In this document: one piece after another, positions 44,187 through 55,005 of the stretch
Layout of the letters: the number at the start of each line of letters is the position of its first letter
How positions within the stretch are numbered: the first letter of the stretch is position 1
Assembly (NCBI RefSeq): GCF_020852615.1
Contig: NZ_JADZAJ010000018.1
Span: forward strand, 45,802-109,801
Direction of reading: 5' to 3'
Length of the DNA: 64,000 bases
Origin: Nitrosomonas sp.
GTDB lineage: Bacteria > Pseudomonadota > Gammaproteobacteria > Burkholderiales > Nitrosomonadaceae
The notes under the pieces: model-generated
The model's database searches: none
Seen by the model: only the letters and a program-made list of their open reading frames with translations
Told to the model about the DNA's origin: nothing
Program-made: the position numbers and the translations under genes

Positions 44187-45221
44187 GCCGGTAGTTTTTA
44201 CTTCAGGCAGATTTCTGGAAGACAGGGAAAAAACTTTTCTAAGTGTCCAGTCCTGGCCGGCTAACAGGCTGGTAATCAGGACAGTCATTCTGACATTCCA
44301 GCGAGAGATTTTAACTTCCGTACCTGTTGTGAAATCGCGCTTCTGATTGATTCTGTTCAGAGTCAGTATAGCCATGCCTATCGCCCACAGGCAAAACCGG
44401 CGTATTCCTGTTTCATGTGACGGAATCAGGCAGGTGTACGTCAGTGCGTTCTGTAAGTGTGTTCTGGCAATTCCGATCAGCGTACCCAGGCCGGCATGAA
44501 ATTCCGGCACAGAACAACCGGGCTGTAAATCATCCAGGTCAAATCCTTCTCTCAGAAAAATATCTCTTGGCAGCCAGCAGGCACCCCGTTTTCTATCTTC
44601 CCAGATATCTTTCAGGATATTGGTCATTTGCAGTCCCTGCCCGAAAGAAACGGACAGCTGCATCAGTTCTGATCTGTGCTGACTGATTTCGGAAGAGTAG
44701 TCACAGAACAATTCAGTCAGCATCTCACCGACAACACCAGCGACATGATAGCAATAGCGATCCATCTCGGCCAGATTCTCAAGACCTGATAAGGATTCGC
44801 TCTCCTGATATGCTGCCATCCCTTGTCCCATTATGCGTATACAGCGCTCCAGTGCCTGGCGCTGTGCCGGGTTAAAGCTGTGCGTCATGCGTATGACGGA
44901 TGGGGTATGTTTGATGAGATCGTGTTCCGCCGGAATAGTATGTTCCGAAAGCAAGGGGTGCAGCGCCTGGGCAAAGGTTTCGGCATCAGTTTTTCCACTG
45001 ACCACCTCAGTAAACATTCCGGCCAGTTCGCGTGTCTGTTCCAGTGTCAATGCGCTGTCATCCTCTACAGTATCGACAATGCGGCATAGCAGATAGGCGT
45101 TGCCAATAACCTCACGCAATGCAGGCGGCAGTTGTGGAATGGTTAGAGCAAACGTACGCGATACACCTTGCAATATATGCTCCTGGTAGCGTGTATCGTC
45201 GAGGGTGGCAATGTTTGACAT
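44181..45221 (-). CDS. Squalene/phytoene synthase family protein, probably squalene synthase
   Basis: Condenses two prenyl diphosphates. The 346-residue protein has the two Asp-rich sites: [10 protein letters not shown] (DxxED) and [17 protein letters not shown] (DxxxD). [13 protein letters not shown] and [15 protein letters not shown] are also family-typical. The overall form resembles eukaryotic-like or methanotroph squalene synthases more than the HpnC/HpnD pair. A role in squalene supply for hopanoids fits nitrifying bacteria (inference). It is 21 bases downstream of lysA, probably in the same operon. Confidence 0.82.
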   Translation of the reverse strand: MSNIATLDDTRYQEHILQGVSRTFALTIPQLPPALREVIGNAYLLCRIVDTVEDDSALTLEQTRELAGMFTEVVSGKTDAETFAQALHPLLSEHTIPAEHDLIKHTPSVIRMTHSFNPAQRQALERCIRIMGQGMAAYQESESLSGLENLAEMDRYCYHVAGVVGEMLTELFCDYSSEISQHRSELMQLSVSFGQGLQMTNILKDIWEDRKRGACWLPRDIFLREGFDLDDLQPGCSVPEFHAGLGTLIGIARTHLQNALTYTCLIPSHETGIRRFCLWAIGMAILTLNRINQKRDFTTGTEVKISRWNVRMTVLITSLLAGQDWTLRKVFSLSSRNLPEVKTTGL

Positions 45222-45242
45222 GTTTGGGGGTCGTTACAGAAT

Positions 45243-46499
45243 TCAGGCTGGGGGCAGCTTTTCCAGGGCGTATAGCGCTTCAATGGTTTCACGGGCACGA
45301 ATGAGGTGTACCGAGCTCCCATCCACCATGACTTCGGCTGCACGCGGGCGGGTATTGTAATTGGAACTCATGCTCATGCCATAAGCGCCGGCAGACATAA
45401 CGGACAGCAAATCATTCTTTTCCACTATCAGGTCACGATCATGGCCGAGAAAATCCCCTGTCTCACAGACGGGGCCGACGACCTGGTAAGTTTTTGTTTC
45501 TCCCGTTCGTTTTGTGATTGGCAGGATAGCGTGATAGGCCTGATACAACGCGGGCCTCAGCAAATCATTCATTGCACCGTCAACAATAGCGAAATTACGG
45601 TGTGGTGCATGTTTGAGATAGTGCACCCGGGTCAGTAACAGACCGGCACTGCCAACCATTGAGCGCCCGGGCTCGATGAGCAGCTGCTGAGGGTAATTTT
45701 CTGTCGCGGCACATAAAGCCCTGACGTAAGCCTCTATCGCGGGTGGAGATTCCAGGTTGTAGCGAATGCCCAACCCCCCTCCGAGATCAAGATGGTCTAT
45801 GGAGATACCCGTACTTTGCAGTCGTGTCAGCAAAGCCAGCATCTTGTTAGCGGCTTCGATGAAAGGGGCCAGTTCAGTTAATTGTGAACCAATGTGGCAA
45901 TCCAGCCCGGAGATGCGGATATGGGGAAGCTGGCGGGCCAGGGCGTATATTCGTTCAGCTTCTGCGGCCGGGATACCAAACTTGTTTTCCTTCATCCCGG
46001 TTGAGATATAAGGATGGGTATTGGCATCCACATCCGGGTTGACGCGTAAACTGACGGGTGCGATTTTCCCTGTCTGTCCGGCGATTTCATTCAGGGCCAT
46101 CAGCTCCATCTCGGATTCCACGTTGAAACAGAGGATATCGGCTGCCAGCGCCGCACGGATTTCATCTGATGTTTTACCGACACCGGAGAAAACAGTTTTT
46201 TGTGGATTACCGCCCGCTTTCAGCACGCGCTGTAACTCCCCGCCGGAAACAATATCAAAACCACTGCCAAGACGAGCAAGCAGGTTCAGAATGGCGAGAT
46301 TCGAATTCGCCTTTACCGCATAGCAGATCAGATGATTTCGTTGTCCAAATGCACGATCGAACGCCTGGTAGGCCGAGCGGATTGCCGCGCTCGAATAAAC
46401 ATAGCAGGGTGTGCCAAATTCTGCAGCAATTTCTGCCAATGGGACTGATTCCGCAAAAAGCTGATTATCTCGATATTCAAATGAGCCAAAGTTGCTCAT
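45243..46499 (-). CDS. lysA: Diaminopimelate decarboxylase
   Basis: Last step of lysine synthesis, PLP-dependent. The 418-residue protein has the PLP lysine at residue 63 (CYAVKANSNLAILN), SGGELQRVLKAG, HIGSQLTELAPF, LDLGGGLGIRY, EPGRSMVGSAG and GPVCETGDFLG with the catalytic Cys of the partner subunit. Its ATG overlaps the lptM stop as ATGA. In betaproteobacteria lptM and lysA are often paired. Confidence 0.97.
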   Translation of the reverse strand: MSNFGSFEYRDNQLFAESVPLAEIAAEFGTPCYVYSSAAIRSAYQAFDRAFGQRNHLICYAVKANSNLAILNLLARLGSGFDIVSGGELQRVLKAGGNPQKTVFSGVGKTSDEIRAALAADILCFNVESEMELMALNEIAGQTGKIAPVSLRVNPDVDANTHPYISTGMKENKFGIPAAEAERIYALARQLPHIRISGLDCHIGSQLTELAPFIEAANKMLALLTRLQSTGISIDHLDLGGGLGIRYNLESPPAIEAYVRALCAATENYPQQLLIEPGRSMVGSAGLLLTRVHYLKHAPHRNFAIVDGAMNDLLRPALYQAYHAILPITKRTGETKTYQVVGPVCETGDFLGHDRDLIVEKNDLLSVMSAGAYGMSMSSNYNTRPRAAEVMVDGSSVHLIRARETIEALYALEKLPPA

Positions 46500-46621
46500 G
46501 GTTTTTCCTGTGTTTTATTGTTAATGGGAGCCGGGTTTTGTGGGATATAAAGAGGGCCTTTATGGCCGCAGGCTGACAGAAATAACTGCAGAAAAAGGAT
46601 CAGGGCAAGTGCGCGCATCAT
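46496..46621 (-). CDS. lptM: LptM (YifL-type) small lipoprotein
   Basis: The minus strand encodes 41 residues: MMRALALILFLQLFLSACGH, with a lipobox LSAC|G, then KGPLYIPQNPAP, the short motif typical of YifL/LptM lipoproteins. In E. coli LptM helps assembly of the LPS translocon LptD/LptE. Two adjacent ATGs (46621, 46618) could serve as start. The stop overlaps the lysA ATG. It is shorter than many gene finders call, but the lipobox, context and overlap make it convincing. Confidence 0.88.
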   Translation of the reverse strand: MMRALALILFLQLFLSACGHKGPLYIPQNPAPINNKTQEKP

Positions 46622-46716
46622 TAGATTGCTATGAATATGGATAAAAATCCGTTCGCTTCTGTAAAGACCAAACCGGTTCCGGATGGAGAATCATGGTGCC
46701 ATAAATACAGTATTTA

Positions 46717-47319
46717 TTATTGGCGGGAGCCGGACAGCCACTGTACCAGCTCACTGCGCAGGTTGTCACTTGCCAGTATAAAAGCGGCGACAGCACCTGC
46801 TGCATCAGCTGTTTGTGCAGATTGCGCTATCGTAAAACTGTGCTGTGCAATTGGCTGGTGTGTATCAGGTTCATACAGAAATGCCCTTAACCGGATGACA
46901 ACATGGCTGCTGTTCTGCGTATCAAAAACCTGCATAAATTCGTCTAAGTTTATTTTGAGCAGACAGTTTGTGAGCGAACGATTGTATTTACTGTTACCGG
47001 GGGGATTGAGCCGATGGCCAGCTAAATACTGTCTCAGGTATTCAGTTAACAACTTTGCCGGGGGGGCCGTCCAGTGACTGTTGGCATAGGTATAGACGCG
47101 GGCAGGGTCGTGATAGGCAAGCCGGTAACGGATGGCTTCTGTATCAAGCCAGACAGGAGCACTAATGTCCGCAACCTGAATGGCCGCAGGTGAAAATTGT
47201 GCGAATCCGGGTGCAGTGACAGGTATCGAACCCAGATCATAAATGGAGACAGGAGCTGGTTTCGGTGTCAACGCACACCCTGTCAGCAGAATAACTGAAA
47301 ATACCGCAGAAAGTTTCAT
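46717..47319 (-). CDS. ABC-transport auxiliary lipoprotein (PqiC/MCE-associated type)
   Basis: A 200-residue lipoprotein with signal and lipobox (AVFSVILLTGCALTPK). The domain resembles the ABC_trans_aux/PqiC family that accompanies MCE proteins in retrograde lipid transport (VSIYDLGSIP, IQVADISAPVWLDTEAIRYR, WTAPPAKLLTEYLRQYL). It lies 13 bases after the MCE gene, so the two are cotranscribed. A supporting component of a [17 protein letters not shown] lipid carrier is inferred. Confidence 0.82.
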   Translation of the reverse strand: MKLSAVFSVILLTGCALTPKPAPVSIYDLGSIPVTAPGFAQFSPAAIQVADISAPVWLDTEAIRYRLAYHDPARVYTYANSHWTAPPAKLLTEYLRQYLAGHRLNPPGNSKYNRSLTNCLLKINLDEFMQVFDTQNSSHVVIRLRAFLYEPDTHQPIAQHSFTIAQSAQTADAAGAVAAFILASDNLRSELVQWLSGSRQ

Positions 47320-47332
47320 CCTCCTCCTGTTA

Positions 47333-48259
47333 TCACCTTATCGCTTCATTACTTTGCTGTTTGAGTGGCAGAGGTGGCGAAAAACCGGGTTCGCCCGGGC
47401 CGGGTAAAGCAGGGGATTTGCCAAATACCAGGCTTTGCGGCTGTGACTCCAACAGATTCAGGAATTGATCCAGTTTGCGTGTACTTTGTGTGATAGCCTG
47501 GCTCGTTGTATTCAGATTTGACAGGGTATGTGTGATCTCCAGGGAGCTCTGTGTCAGGTTATCCACCAATCCCCGCTGCCGGTTAAGTTTCTGCAGAACC
47601 TGGCTGGTATTCTCCATGACCTGCCGGGTTTGTTTGAGCGTTGTACTGAATTCGTCGGTTACCCGGGGCAAAGCCTGCAGCCCTTTCTGAAGCGGTTCGG
47701 TCAGTTTGTCATAATGCTGCGCCATCTGTTCCAGATGACTCAGGATATTTCCAATGTGCGCCTGATTGCTGTCATTTAGCAGGGCGCTGATCTGCCTGAT
47801 CACCGTGTTGGAATTTTGCAGAATTTCTTCCAGAGAATCAAAAAGTGTTTTGATGAGTGAAGAGCGGAGTGGTATAAGCGCTTCATCCTGCAGAGAGCCC
47901 GTCTCTGCTTCATCCGTATCATTATTCAGTTCAATATAAGTCAATCCGGTAATACCCTGGCTTGCCAGCTGGGCATAGCTGTTTTTGGGAAGCGTTATAT
48001 TACTGCTGACTGCGATGCGGACAAAAATATTGCGCATGTTATCCTTGTCGAAATAAATTTCTTCGACTTTGCCGACACTGATGCCGCGGTAACGCACTGA
48101 TGCTTCCGGGTTAAGCCCGGAAACTGTACCGGAAGAAACCAGAAAATAATGGTTGTAACTGAGGCTGTCGTGGCTGAACCATTTGATCGCCAGGGCGGTA
48201 GCCAGCCCCAGCAGGAGTACAAACAGGCCGGCAGCAAGTGCGTGTGCTCGATTCTCCAT
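47333..48259 (-). CDS. MCE-domain (MlaD/PqiB-like) periplasmic protein
   Basis: A 308-residue protein with one N-terminal membrane anchor (ALAAGLFVLLLGLATALAIK) and one MCE domain (YFLVSSGTVSGLNPEASVRY, RGISVGKVEEI), followed by a long helical region with Gln/Asn-rich heptads and a Pro-rich tail. MCE proteins form hexameric lipid-carrying tubes. The ABC permease and ATPase genes that normally precede such a pair are absent: the upstream neighbour is suhB. Confidence 0.88.
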   Translation of the reverse strand: MENRAHALAAGLFVLLLGLATALAIKWFSHDSLSYNHYFLVSSGTVSGLNPEASVRYRGISVGKVEEIYFDKDNMRNIFVRIAVSSNITLPKNSYAQLASQGITGLTYIELNNDTDEAETGSLQDEALIPLRSSLIKTLFDSLEEILQNSNTVIRQISALLNDSNQAHIGNILSHLEQMAQHYDKLTEPLQKGLQALPRVTDEFSTTLKQTRQVMENTSQVLQKLNRQRGLVDNLTQSSLEITHTLSNLNTTSQAITQSTRKLDQFLNLLESQPQSLVFGKSPALPGPGEPGFSPPLPLKQQSNEAIR

Positions 48260-48290
48260 CAGATTCCCGTGAAACGGTTTAGTGGCAAGA

Positions 48291-49118
48291 CTATCCGACC
48301 TGCTCCCGATTTTCAGCGAGAAGCTGTTCGGTCAAATGCGGCGTGATAATCTGCAGGAGCTGGGAAAAGATTTTAGGGTTGCCGGCAACCACTTGGCCGC
48401 TGCGCATGTAGTTGCCATTTCCTTCCAGATCACCCACCATGCCGCCCGCTTCAAGGATAAGCAGACATCCGGCAGCGATATCCCAGGGTGCCAGCCCGGT
48501 TTCCCAGAAGCCATCGTAGCGCCCGGCGGCAACGTAGGCGAGATCCAGTGCAGCCGAACCCGGGCGCCGTATTCCCGCTGTTTTGGGAATCATATCCCGG
48601 AACATGGCCAGGTAGGCTTCCATGTGAGTGAAATCCCGGAACGGAAACCCGGTGCCAATCAGACATTCGCCCAGCTGTACACGTTTGCTGACACGAATAC
48701 GGTGATTGTTGAGATAAGCTCCACTGCCGCGCGTGGCGGTAAACAATTCATCTTTTACCGGATCATAGACAACAGCCTGTGCCAGGATGCCCCGATGCAG
48801 CAGTGCGATTGAAACACAATACTTGGGAAATCCATGCAGAAAATTGGTAGTGCCGTCCAGCGGATCAATAATCCACTGGTATTCCGGTTTGTTTACGCTG
48901 CCTCTGGAGCCACTTTCTTCTGCTAAAATTGAATGGTCGGGGTATGCATCCAGCAGGATTTTAATAATGGCATCCTCGGCGGCCTTATCCACCTCACTCA
49001 CAAAGTCACTATGCGCTTTACGCGTGACCGTCAGCCGTTCCAGGTCCATTGAAGCGCGGTTGATGATACTGCCGGCACGGCGAGCAGCCTTGACCGCAAT
49101 GGTAAGCATGGGATGCAT
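48291..49118 (-). CDS. suhB: Inositol-1-monophosphatase family protein SuhB
   Basis: Mg2+-dependent phosphatase; in enterobacteria SuhB also helps rRNA antitermination with Nus factors. The 275-residue protein has the metal-binding motif [25 protein letters not shown] and [21 protein letters not shown] possible start three codons in ([13 protein letters not shown]) matches family N-termini. It is divergent from trmJ (47-base gap). Confidence 0.93.
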   Translation of the reverse strand: MHPMLTIAVKAARRAGSIINRASMDLERLTVTRKAHSDFVSEVDKAAEDAIIKILLDAYPDHSILAEESGSRGSVNKPEYQWIIDPLDGTTNFLHGFPKYCVSIALLHRGILAQAVVYDPVKDELFTATRGSGAYLNNHRIRVSKRVQLGECLIGTGFPFRDFTHMEAYLAMFRDMIPKTAGIRRPGSAALDLAYVAAGRYDGFWETGLAPWDIAAGCLLILEAGGMVGDLEGNGNYMRSGQVVAGNPKIFSQLLQIITPHLTEQLLAENREQVG

Positions 49119-49165
49119 GGCAAAAACCTGAGAAACTCATAAAACTGGAAAGCCGCCATTCTAAT

Positions 49166-49906
49166 ATGAATCCCGCCCCCCCGCTCGATAATGTCCGGAT
49201 CATACTCAGCCATACCAGCCATCCGGGTAACATCGGTGCTGCTGCACGAGCCATGAAAACCATGGGGCTGAGCCAGCTCTATCTCGTCAATCCGAAATCG
49301 TTTCCGGATAGTGAAGCGGATGCGCGTGCTTCCAATGCACGTGATGTTCTTGAGGCAGCGCATGTGTGTACCAGTCTGGAAGAGGCGATAGGCGACACTT
49401 TTCTGGCTGCTGCATTGACAGCACGTTCGCGGGATTTGCCGCATCCCACCTGTAACGCCAGGCAAGCCGCTACTGAGCTGGTTCGACACGCACACCATCA
49501 TCCGGTTGCACTGCTGTTCGGTCGGGAAAGCGCCGGCCTTACCTCCGAAGAAATCAGTCATTGCCAATTGACTGTGCAAATCCCGACCAATCCTGCTTAT
49601 TCATCGCTCAATCTGGCGGCTGCGGTACAGATCATGGCGTATGAACTGCGCATGGTGCTGGAGGAGGCAATTGCTGCTGGCGAAGCCGATTTACATTTAC
49701 CCGAACCTGCCAGCCTGCATGAAATTGAAGGGTTACACAGCCACCTGGAGCGGGTCATGATTCAGAGTGGATTTCTTGATCCCACTCAACCCAGGCGCCT
49801 GATGCGCCGGATGCGTCGCCTGTTTGCACGCACCCGGCTGGAAAAAGAAGAAGTGAATATCTTGCGCGGCTTACTGACTGCTGTTGATCCGAAAAAATCA
49901 GGCTGA
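49166..49906 (+). CDS. trmJ: tRNA (cytidine/uridine-32 2'-O)-methyltransferase TrmJ
   Basis: SPOUT-class methyltransferase that modifies ribose 32 of several tRNAs. The 246-residue protein shows VRIILSHTSHPGNIGAAARA, LYLVNPKSF, ALLFGRESAGLTSEEIS, IPTNPAYSSLNLAAAVQIM and a C-terminal helical extension, as in the TrmJ group. Its start lies 47 bases from the divergent suhB start. Confidence 0.93.
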   Translation: MNPAPPLDNVRIILSHTSHPGNIGAAARAMKTMGLSQLYLVNPKSFPDSEADARASNARDVLEAAHVCTSLEEAIGDTFLAAALTARSRDLPHPTCNARQAATELVRHAHHHPVALLFGRESAGLTSEEISHCQLTVQIPTNPAYSSLNLAAAVQIMAYELRMVLEEAIAAGEADLHLPEPASLHEIEGLHSHLERVMIQSGFLDPTQPRRLMRRMRRLFARTRLEKEEVNILRGLLTAVDPKKSG

Positions 49907-49979
49907 AGGCAGATTTATTTCGGGATACCCGGGTAATGCTAATCCGCCGGGGTCCCCTGCTGATTCTGGTTGCAGCCGG

Positions 49980-50594
49980 TCAGTTCGGTGCAACCGTTGT
50001 TTTGAATGACTGACGTTCTGCCAGTTTGTTGGCTAGCCGGACGAGATTGGGGCAGGTGTCACGCCATTTGACTTCTGGGAAACGGGCATCCAGATAACCA
50101 AATGTGCAGCCGAGTGCAATATCAGCCAGCGTCATGGCGGTGCCTTCGCACCATGCCTGATCGCCCAGATCAGCCGAGGCAGCCTGTAATCCTTGGTCAA
50201 TTTTTTTCTGCTGACGTTCCATCCAGTCCTGGCTTTGTTGTGCTGCCGGGCGCTTGCGTTCAAGATAAATGGCTACGCAGGCATCAATGATTCCGTCGGC
50301 AAGTGCCTCCCAGCGCTTGACGCGCAGCCGTTCAGATCCGGAGGCCGGGATCAGCCGGGCGGAGCCGGCGTTGTCCTGACTATCCAGATATTCAACAATC
50401 ACACGTGAATCAAACAGAATAAAGCCATCGTCCAGAATCAGCGCGGGTACCTTGCCCAGCGGATTGACCTGGGCAACTTTAGTGTCAGGGCCAAATGGCG
50501 GGTCATTCGTGAATTCATAGGTGATGCCTTTTTCAGCGAGCACGATACGCACTTTACGTACATACGGACTGGTGAGTGATCCGATAAGCTTCAT
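49980..50594 (-). CDS. Glutathione S-transferase-like protein (SspA/YibF group)
   Basis: A 204-residue protein with an N-terminal thioredoxin fold (MKLIGSLTSPYVRKVRIVLA) and a C-terminal helical domain containing MTLADIALGCTFGYLDARFP. The glutathione-site motif VPALILDDG with DSRVIVEYLD is present. I chose ATG 50594, which has an AAGGGC site; a longer in-frame start at 50633 adds 13 residues. Substrate unknown. It is divergent from purB. Confidence 0.88.
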   Translation of the reverse strand: MKLIGSLTSPYVRKVRIVLAEKGITYEFTNDPPFGPDTKVAQVNPLGKVPALILDDGFILFDSRVIVEYLDSQDNAGSARLIPASGSERLRVKRWEALADGIIDACVAIYLERKRPAAQQSQDWMERQQKKIDQGLQAASADLGDQAWCEGTAMTLADIALGCTFGYLDARFPEVKWRDTCPNLVRLANKLAERQSFKTTVAPN

Positions 50595-50693
50595 TTTATT
50601 GCCCTTTTTGTTGTGAAAATAGTGAGCCATCATTTTATCCCAGTCGGAGGGGGAGGGTGGGCTATGTTAAAATACGTGTTCATAACCCGATAA

Positions 50694-52094
<1,401 letters not shown>

Positions 52095-52120
52095 TTCCGG
52101 CGTTTCATCTTTTTTATCAG

Positions 52121-52160
52121 GCTGTACCCGCTAAATCCGGGTACAGCGCATATCTTTTTT
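52121..52160 (+). terminator. Rho-independent terminator after purB
   Basis: A perfect 10-bp stem, GCTGTACCCG (52121-52130) with CGGGTACAGC (52138-52147), closes a 7-base loop and is followed by a T6 run at 52155-52160. It separates purB from the heat-shock operon. Confidence 0.8.
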
Positions 52161-52168
52161 GATCAGGG

Positions 52169-52196
52169 GTTGAAAATGGAATATCAGTCCCAATAT
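52169..52196 (+). promoter_or_regulatory. Sigma-32 (heat-shock) type promoter of grpE-dnaK-dnaJ
   Basis: The -35-like GTTGAAA (52169-52175, consensus CTTGAAA) is followed by 13 bases and CCCAATAT (52189-52196, consensus CCCCATnT). The grpE ribosome binding site AGGAGGA (52212-52218) and ATG 52223 follow closely, leaving a leader of about 20 bases. Spacing and both boxes fit RpoH promoters. Confidence 0.75.
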
Positions 52197-52222
52197 CACC
52201 GGCACCGTAACAGGAGGAATCT

Positions 52223-52807
52223 ATGCAGGAACCACATAATCAGGAATCTATCGAGGAACAAAATCTGCCGGGAACGGGTGATACCCCGGAAGCAGATCAT
52301 TCCGGCGCAGCAGGCTATACCGAGAGTGCCGGAGAAGAAATGACACCCGACATTGAACAGCAGTTAAAAGAAGCCGAGATCAGAGCCGCTGAACATCATG
52401 ATGCCTGGTTGCGCGCCAAAGCCGAGAACGAAAACATTCGCAAACGTGCCCAGGCAGATATTGCCAATGCTCACAAGTATGCTGTCGATAATTTTTCCGT
52501 TCAGTTACTGGCCGTGATGGACAGTCTGGACGCTGCACTGGCTGTGGAAAATTCCACCATTGAAAGTCTGAAGGATGGTGTGGAACTGACACGCAAGCAG
52601 CTGGTGGCAATTTTTGAAAAATTCAATATTCACACCATTGATCCACAAGGTGAAAAATTTGATCCGCACCGCCATGAAGCCATGTGTGCCGTAGAATCGG
52701 ATTTGCCACCCAATACGGTCATGCAGGTCATGCAAAAAGGGTATGTGTTGCACGATCGGGTAATCCGCCCCGCCATGGTGACAGTTTCCAAGGCCAGGGG
52801 TGCTTGA
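52223..52807 (+). CDS. grpE: Nucleotide exchange factor GrpE
   Basis: Exchanges ADP for ATP on DnaK. The 194-residue protein has an acidic N-terminal tail, a long coiled coil (AEHHDAWLRAKAENENIRKR) and the C-terminal beta domain (FDPHRHEAMCAVES, VMQKGYVLHDRVIRPAMVTV). A near-perfect AGGAGGA ribosome binding site precedes it. It is the first gene of the heat-shock operon. Confidence 0.97.
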   Translation: MQEPHNQESIEEQNLPGTGDTPEADHSGAAGYTESAGEEMTPDIEQQLKEAEIRAAEHHDAWLRAKAENENIRKRAQADIANAHKYAVDNFSVQLLAVMDSLDAALAVENSTIESLKDGVELTRKQLVAIFEKFNIHTIDPQGEKFDPHRHEAMCAVESDLPPNTVMQVMQKGYVLHDRVIRPAMVTVSKARGA

Positions 52808-52869
52808 GATTTCCGGAGACAACCCCACTTTAAACAACAGGATAAATTTCAACTTGTAAAGGACAAACT

Positions 52870-54807
52870 ATGGCAAAAATAATTGGCATCGACCTTGGAA
52901 CGACCAACTCATGCGTTGCCGTCATGGAAAACGGTAAACCCAAGGTGATTGAAAATGCTGAAGGTACAAGGACAACCCCGTCAATTGTCGCTTATGCGGA
53001 GGACAATGAAATTCTGGTGGGGGCTTCGGCCAAACGCCAGGCGGTAACCAACCCGGAAAATACGCTGTTTGCCATCAAACGCCTGATCGGCCGTCGTTTC
53101 GACGAAGACGTGGTGCAGAAGGATATCAGCGTTACACCGTACAAGATTGTGCGTGCTGACAACAATGATGCCTGGATAGAAGCGCGTGGCAGAAAGATTG
53201 CTCCACCGGAAGTTTCTGCTCAGGTACTGATGAAAATGAAAAAGACAGCAGAGGATTATCTGGGCGAACCGGTTACGGAAGCAGTCATCACCGTGCCGGC
53301 GTATTTCAATGATTCCCAGCGTCAGGCAACCAAGGATGCAGGCCGTATCGCCGGGCTGGAGGTCAAGCGTATTATCAATGAGCCCACCGCTGCGGCACTG
53401 GCGTTTGGCCTGGACAAGAAAGAAGGTGATCGAAAAATTGCGGTATATGATCTGGGGGGCGGTACGTTTGATATTTCGATCATTGAAATTGCGGAAGTCG
53501 AAGGCGAACATCAGTTTGAAGTACTGGCAACCAATGGCGATACCTTCCTTGGTGGTGAAGATTTTGACTCCAGAGTGATCGAATACCTGGTGGATGAATT
53601 CAGGAAAGAAAGCGGTATTGACCTGAAAAAAGACATGCTGGCATTGCAGCGGCTTAAGGATGCAGCTGAAAAAGCCAAGATTGAGCTGTCCTCCAGCCAG
53701 CAGACGGAAGTGAATCTGCCTTATATTACTGCAGATGCATCCGGACCCAAACACCTGGCGATCAAGATTACGCGCGCCAAGCTGGAAAGTCTGGTGGAAG
53801 AACTGATCGAACGTACAGCCGGCCCGTGTCGGACTGCGCTGAAAGATGCCGGTCTGTCTGTTTCTGATATTGATGACGTGATTCTGGTCGGTGGCCAGAC
53901 CCGTATGCCGAAGGTACAGGACAAGGTCAAGGAAATTTTCGGAAAAGAGCCGCGTAAGGACGTCAATCCTGACGAAGCAGTCGCAATCGGGGCATCCATT
54001 CAGGGTGGGGTGCTGAAGGGGGATGTCAAGGATGTGTTGTTGCTGGATGTGACGCCCCTGTCGCTGGGAATCGAGACACTGGGTGGCGTTATGACCAAGC
54101 TGATCCAGAAAAATACGACCATCCCGACCAAGGCTCAGCAAATATTCTCAACAGCGGAAGACAGCCAGACGGCTGTTACTATCCATGTGTTGCAGGGTGA
54201 GCGGGAAATGGCCTCCGGTAACAAGAGTCTGGGCCAGTTCAACCTGACCGATATTCCATCGGCACCGCGCGGAATGCCGCAGATTGAAGTGACTTTTGAC
54301 ATTGATGCCAACGGTATTCTCCATGTATCGGCCAGGGACAAGGCAACCGGCAAGGAGAACAAGATCAAGATTCAGGCAAGCTCCGGGCTGTCCGAGGATG
54401 AAATCCGGAAAATGGTAAAAGATGCCGAGGTACATGCGGAAGAAGACAAAAAGGCACTGGAGCTGGTCAACAGCCGTAATCAGTGTGATGCCATGGTTCA
54501 TTCAGTCAGAAAATCGCTGACTGAATATGGCGACAAGCTGGAGGGAGATGAAAAATCCAGAATCGAAGCCGCACTGAAAGATGCTGAAGAGGCACTCAAA
54601 TCGGGTGACAAAGAGGCGATTGATGCAAAAACTCAGGCACTGACCGAGGCTTCACACAAGCTGGCTGAAAAAATGTATGCGCAGGAGCAAGCGCAAGCAA
54701 GCCAGCAGGCGGATGCCGGGACAGCTTCCGGTGGTCACGCCGGGGAAAAACCTGTAGAAGGCGAAGTTGTTGATGCCGAGTTCGAGGAAGTCAAAGATAA
54801 AAAATGA
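52870..54807 (+). CDS. dnaK: Chaperone DnaK (Hsp70)
   Basis: ATP-driven chaperone of 645 residues. The nucleotide-binding domain opens with [20 protein letters not shown] and contains [13 protein letters not shown] and [11 protein letters not shown]. The substrate domain and the C-terminal acidic tail ([16 protein letters not shown]) are complete. The AAAGGA site upstream is good. It works with GrpE and DnaJ encoded on either side. Confidence 0.98.
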   Translation: MAKIIGIDLGTTNSCVAVMENGKPKVIENAEGTRTTPSIVAYAEDNEILVGASAKRQAVTNPENTLFAIKRLIGRRFDEDVVQKDISVTPYKIVRADNNDAWIEARGRKIAPPEVSAQVLMKMKKTAEDYLGEPVTEAVITVPAYFNDSQRQATKDAGRIAGLEVKRIINEPTAAALAFGLDKKEGDRKIAVYDLGGGTFDISIIEIAEVEGEHQFEVLATNGDTFLGGEDFDSRVIEYLVDEFRKESGIDLKKDMLALQRLKDAAEKAKIELSSSQQTEVNLPYITADASGPKHLAIKITRAKLESLVEELIERTAGPCRTALKDAGLSVSDIDDVILVGGQTRMPKVQDKVKEIFGKEPRKDVNPDEAVAIGASIQGGVLKGDVKDVLLLDVTPLSLGIETLGGVMTKLIQKNTTIPTKAQQIFSTAEDSQTAVTIHVLQGEREMASGNKSLGQFNLTDIPSAPRGMPQIEVTFDIDANGILHVSARDKATGKENKIKIQASSGLSEDEIRKMVKDAEVHAEEDKKALELVNSRNQCDAMVHSVRKSLTEYGDKLEGDEKSRIEAALKDAEEALKSGDKEAIDAKTQALTEASHKLAEKMYAQEQAQASQQADAGTASGGHAGEKPVEGEVVDAEFEEVKDKK

Positions 54808-54866
54808 TTTCCCGGGCTGTAGTGCGGGCGGCAGTCACAGGCTGACGCCCCCGGCTGAAAAAACAG

Positions 54867-54910
54867 ACGCAGAGAAAGAGGGAGGAAGTATCTTCTCTTT
54901 GACTCTGCGT
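54867..54910 (+). other. Long hairpin between dnaK and dnaJ
   Basis: ACGCAGAG-AAAGAG (54867-54880) can pair with CTCTTT-(GA)-CTCTGCGT (54895-54910): 14 pairs, a two-base bulge and a 14-base loop. Only TTTCTG follows, so it is not a classic terminator. It may be a partial terminator, an RNase processing site or an mRNA stabiliser that sets the DnaK to DnaJ ratio (inference). Confidence 0.55.
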
Positions 54911-55005
54911 TTCTGCATGTGACACGGTAAAGTTAGCCGGATTGAGCCGGGCTGTCTGCTCATCGGGTTTAAAAACATCTGGATTTCTAGTTAGCAGGAA
55001 TTTTT

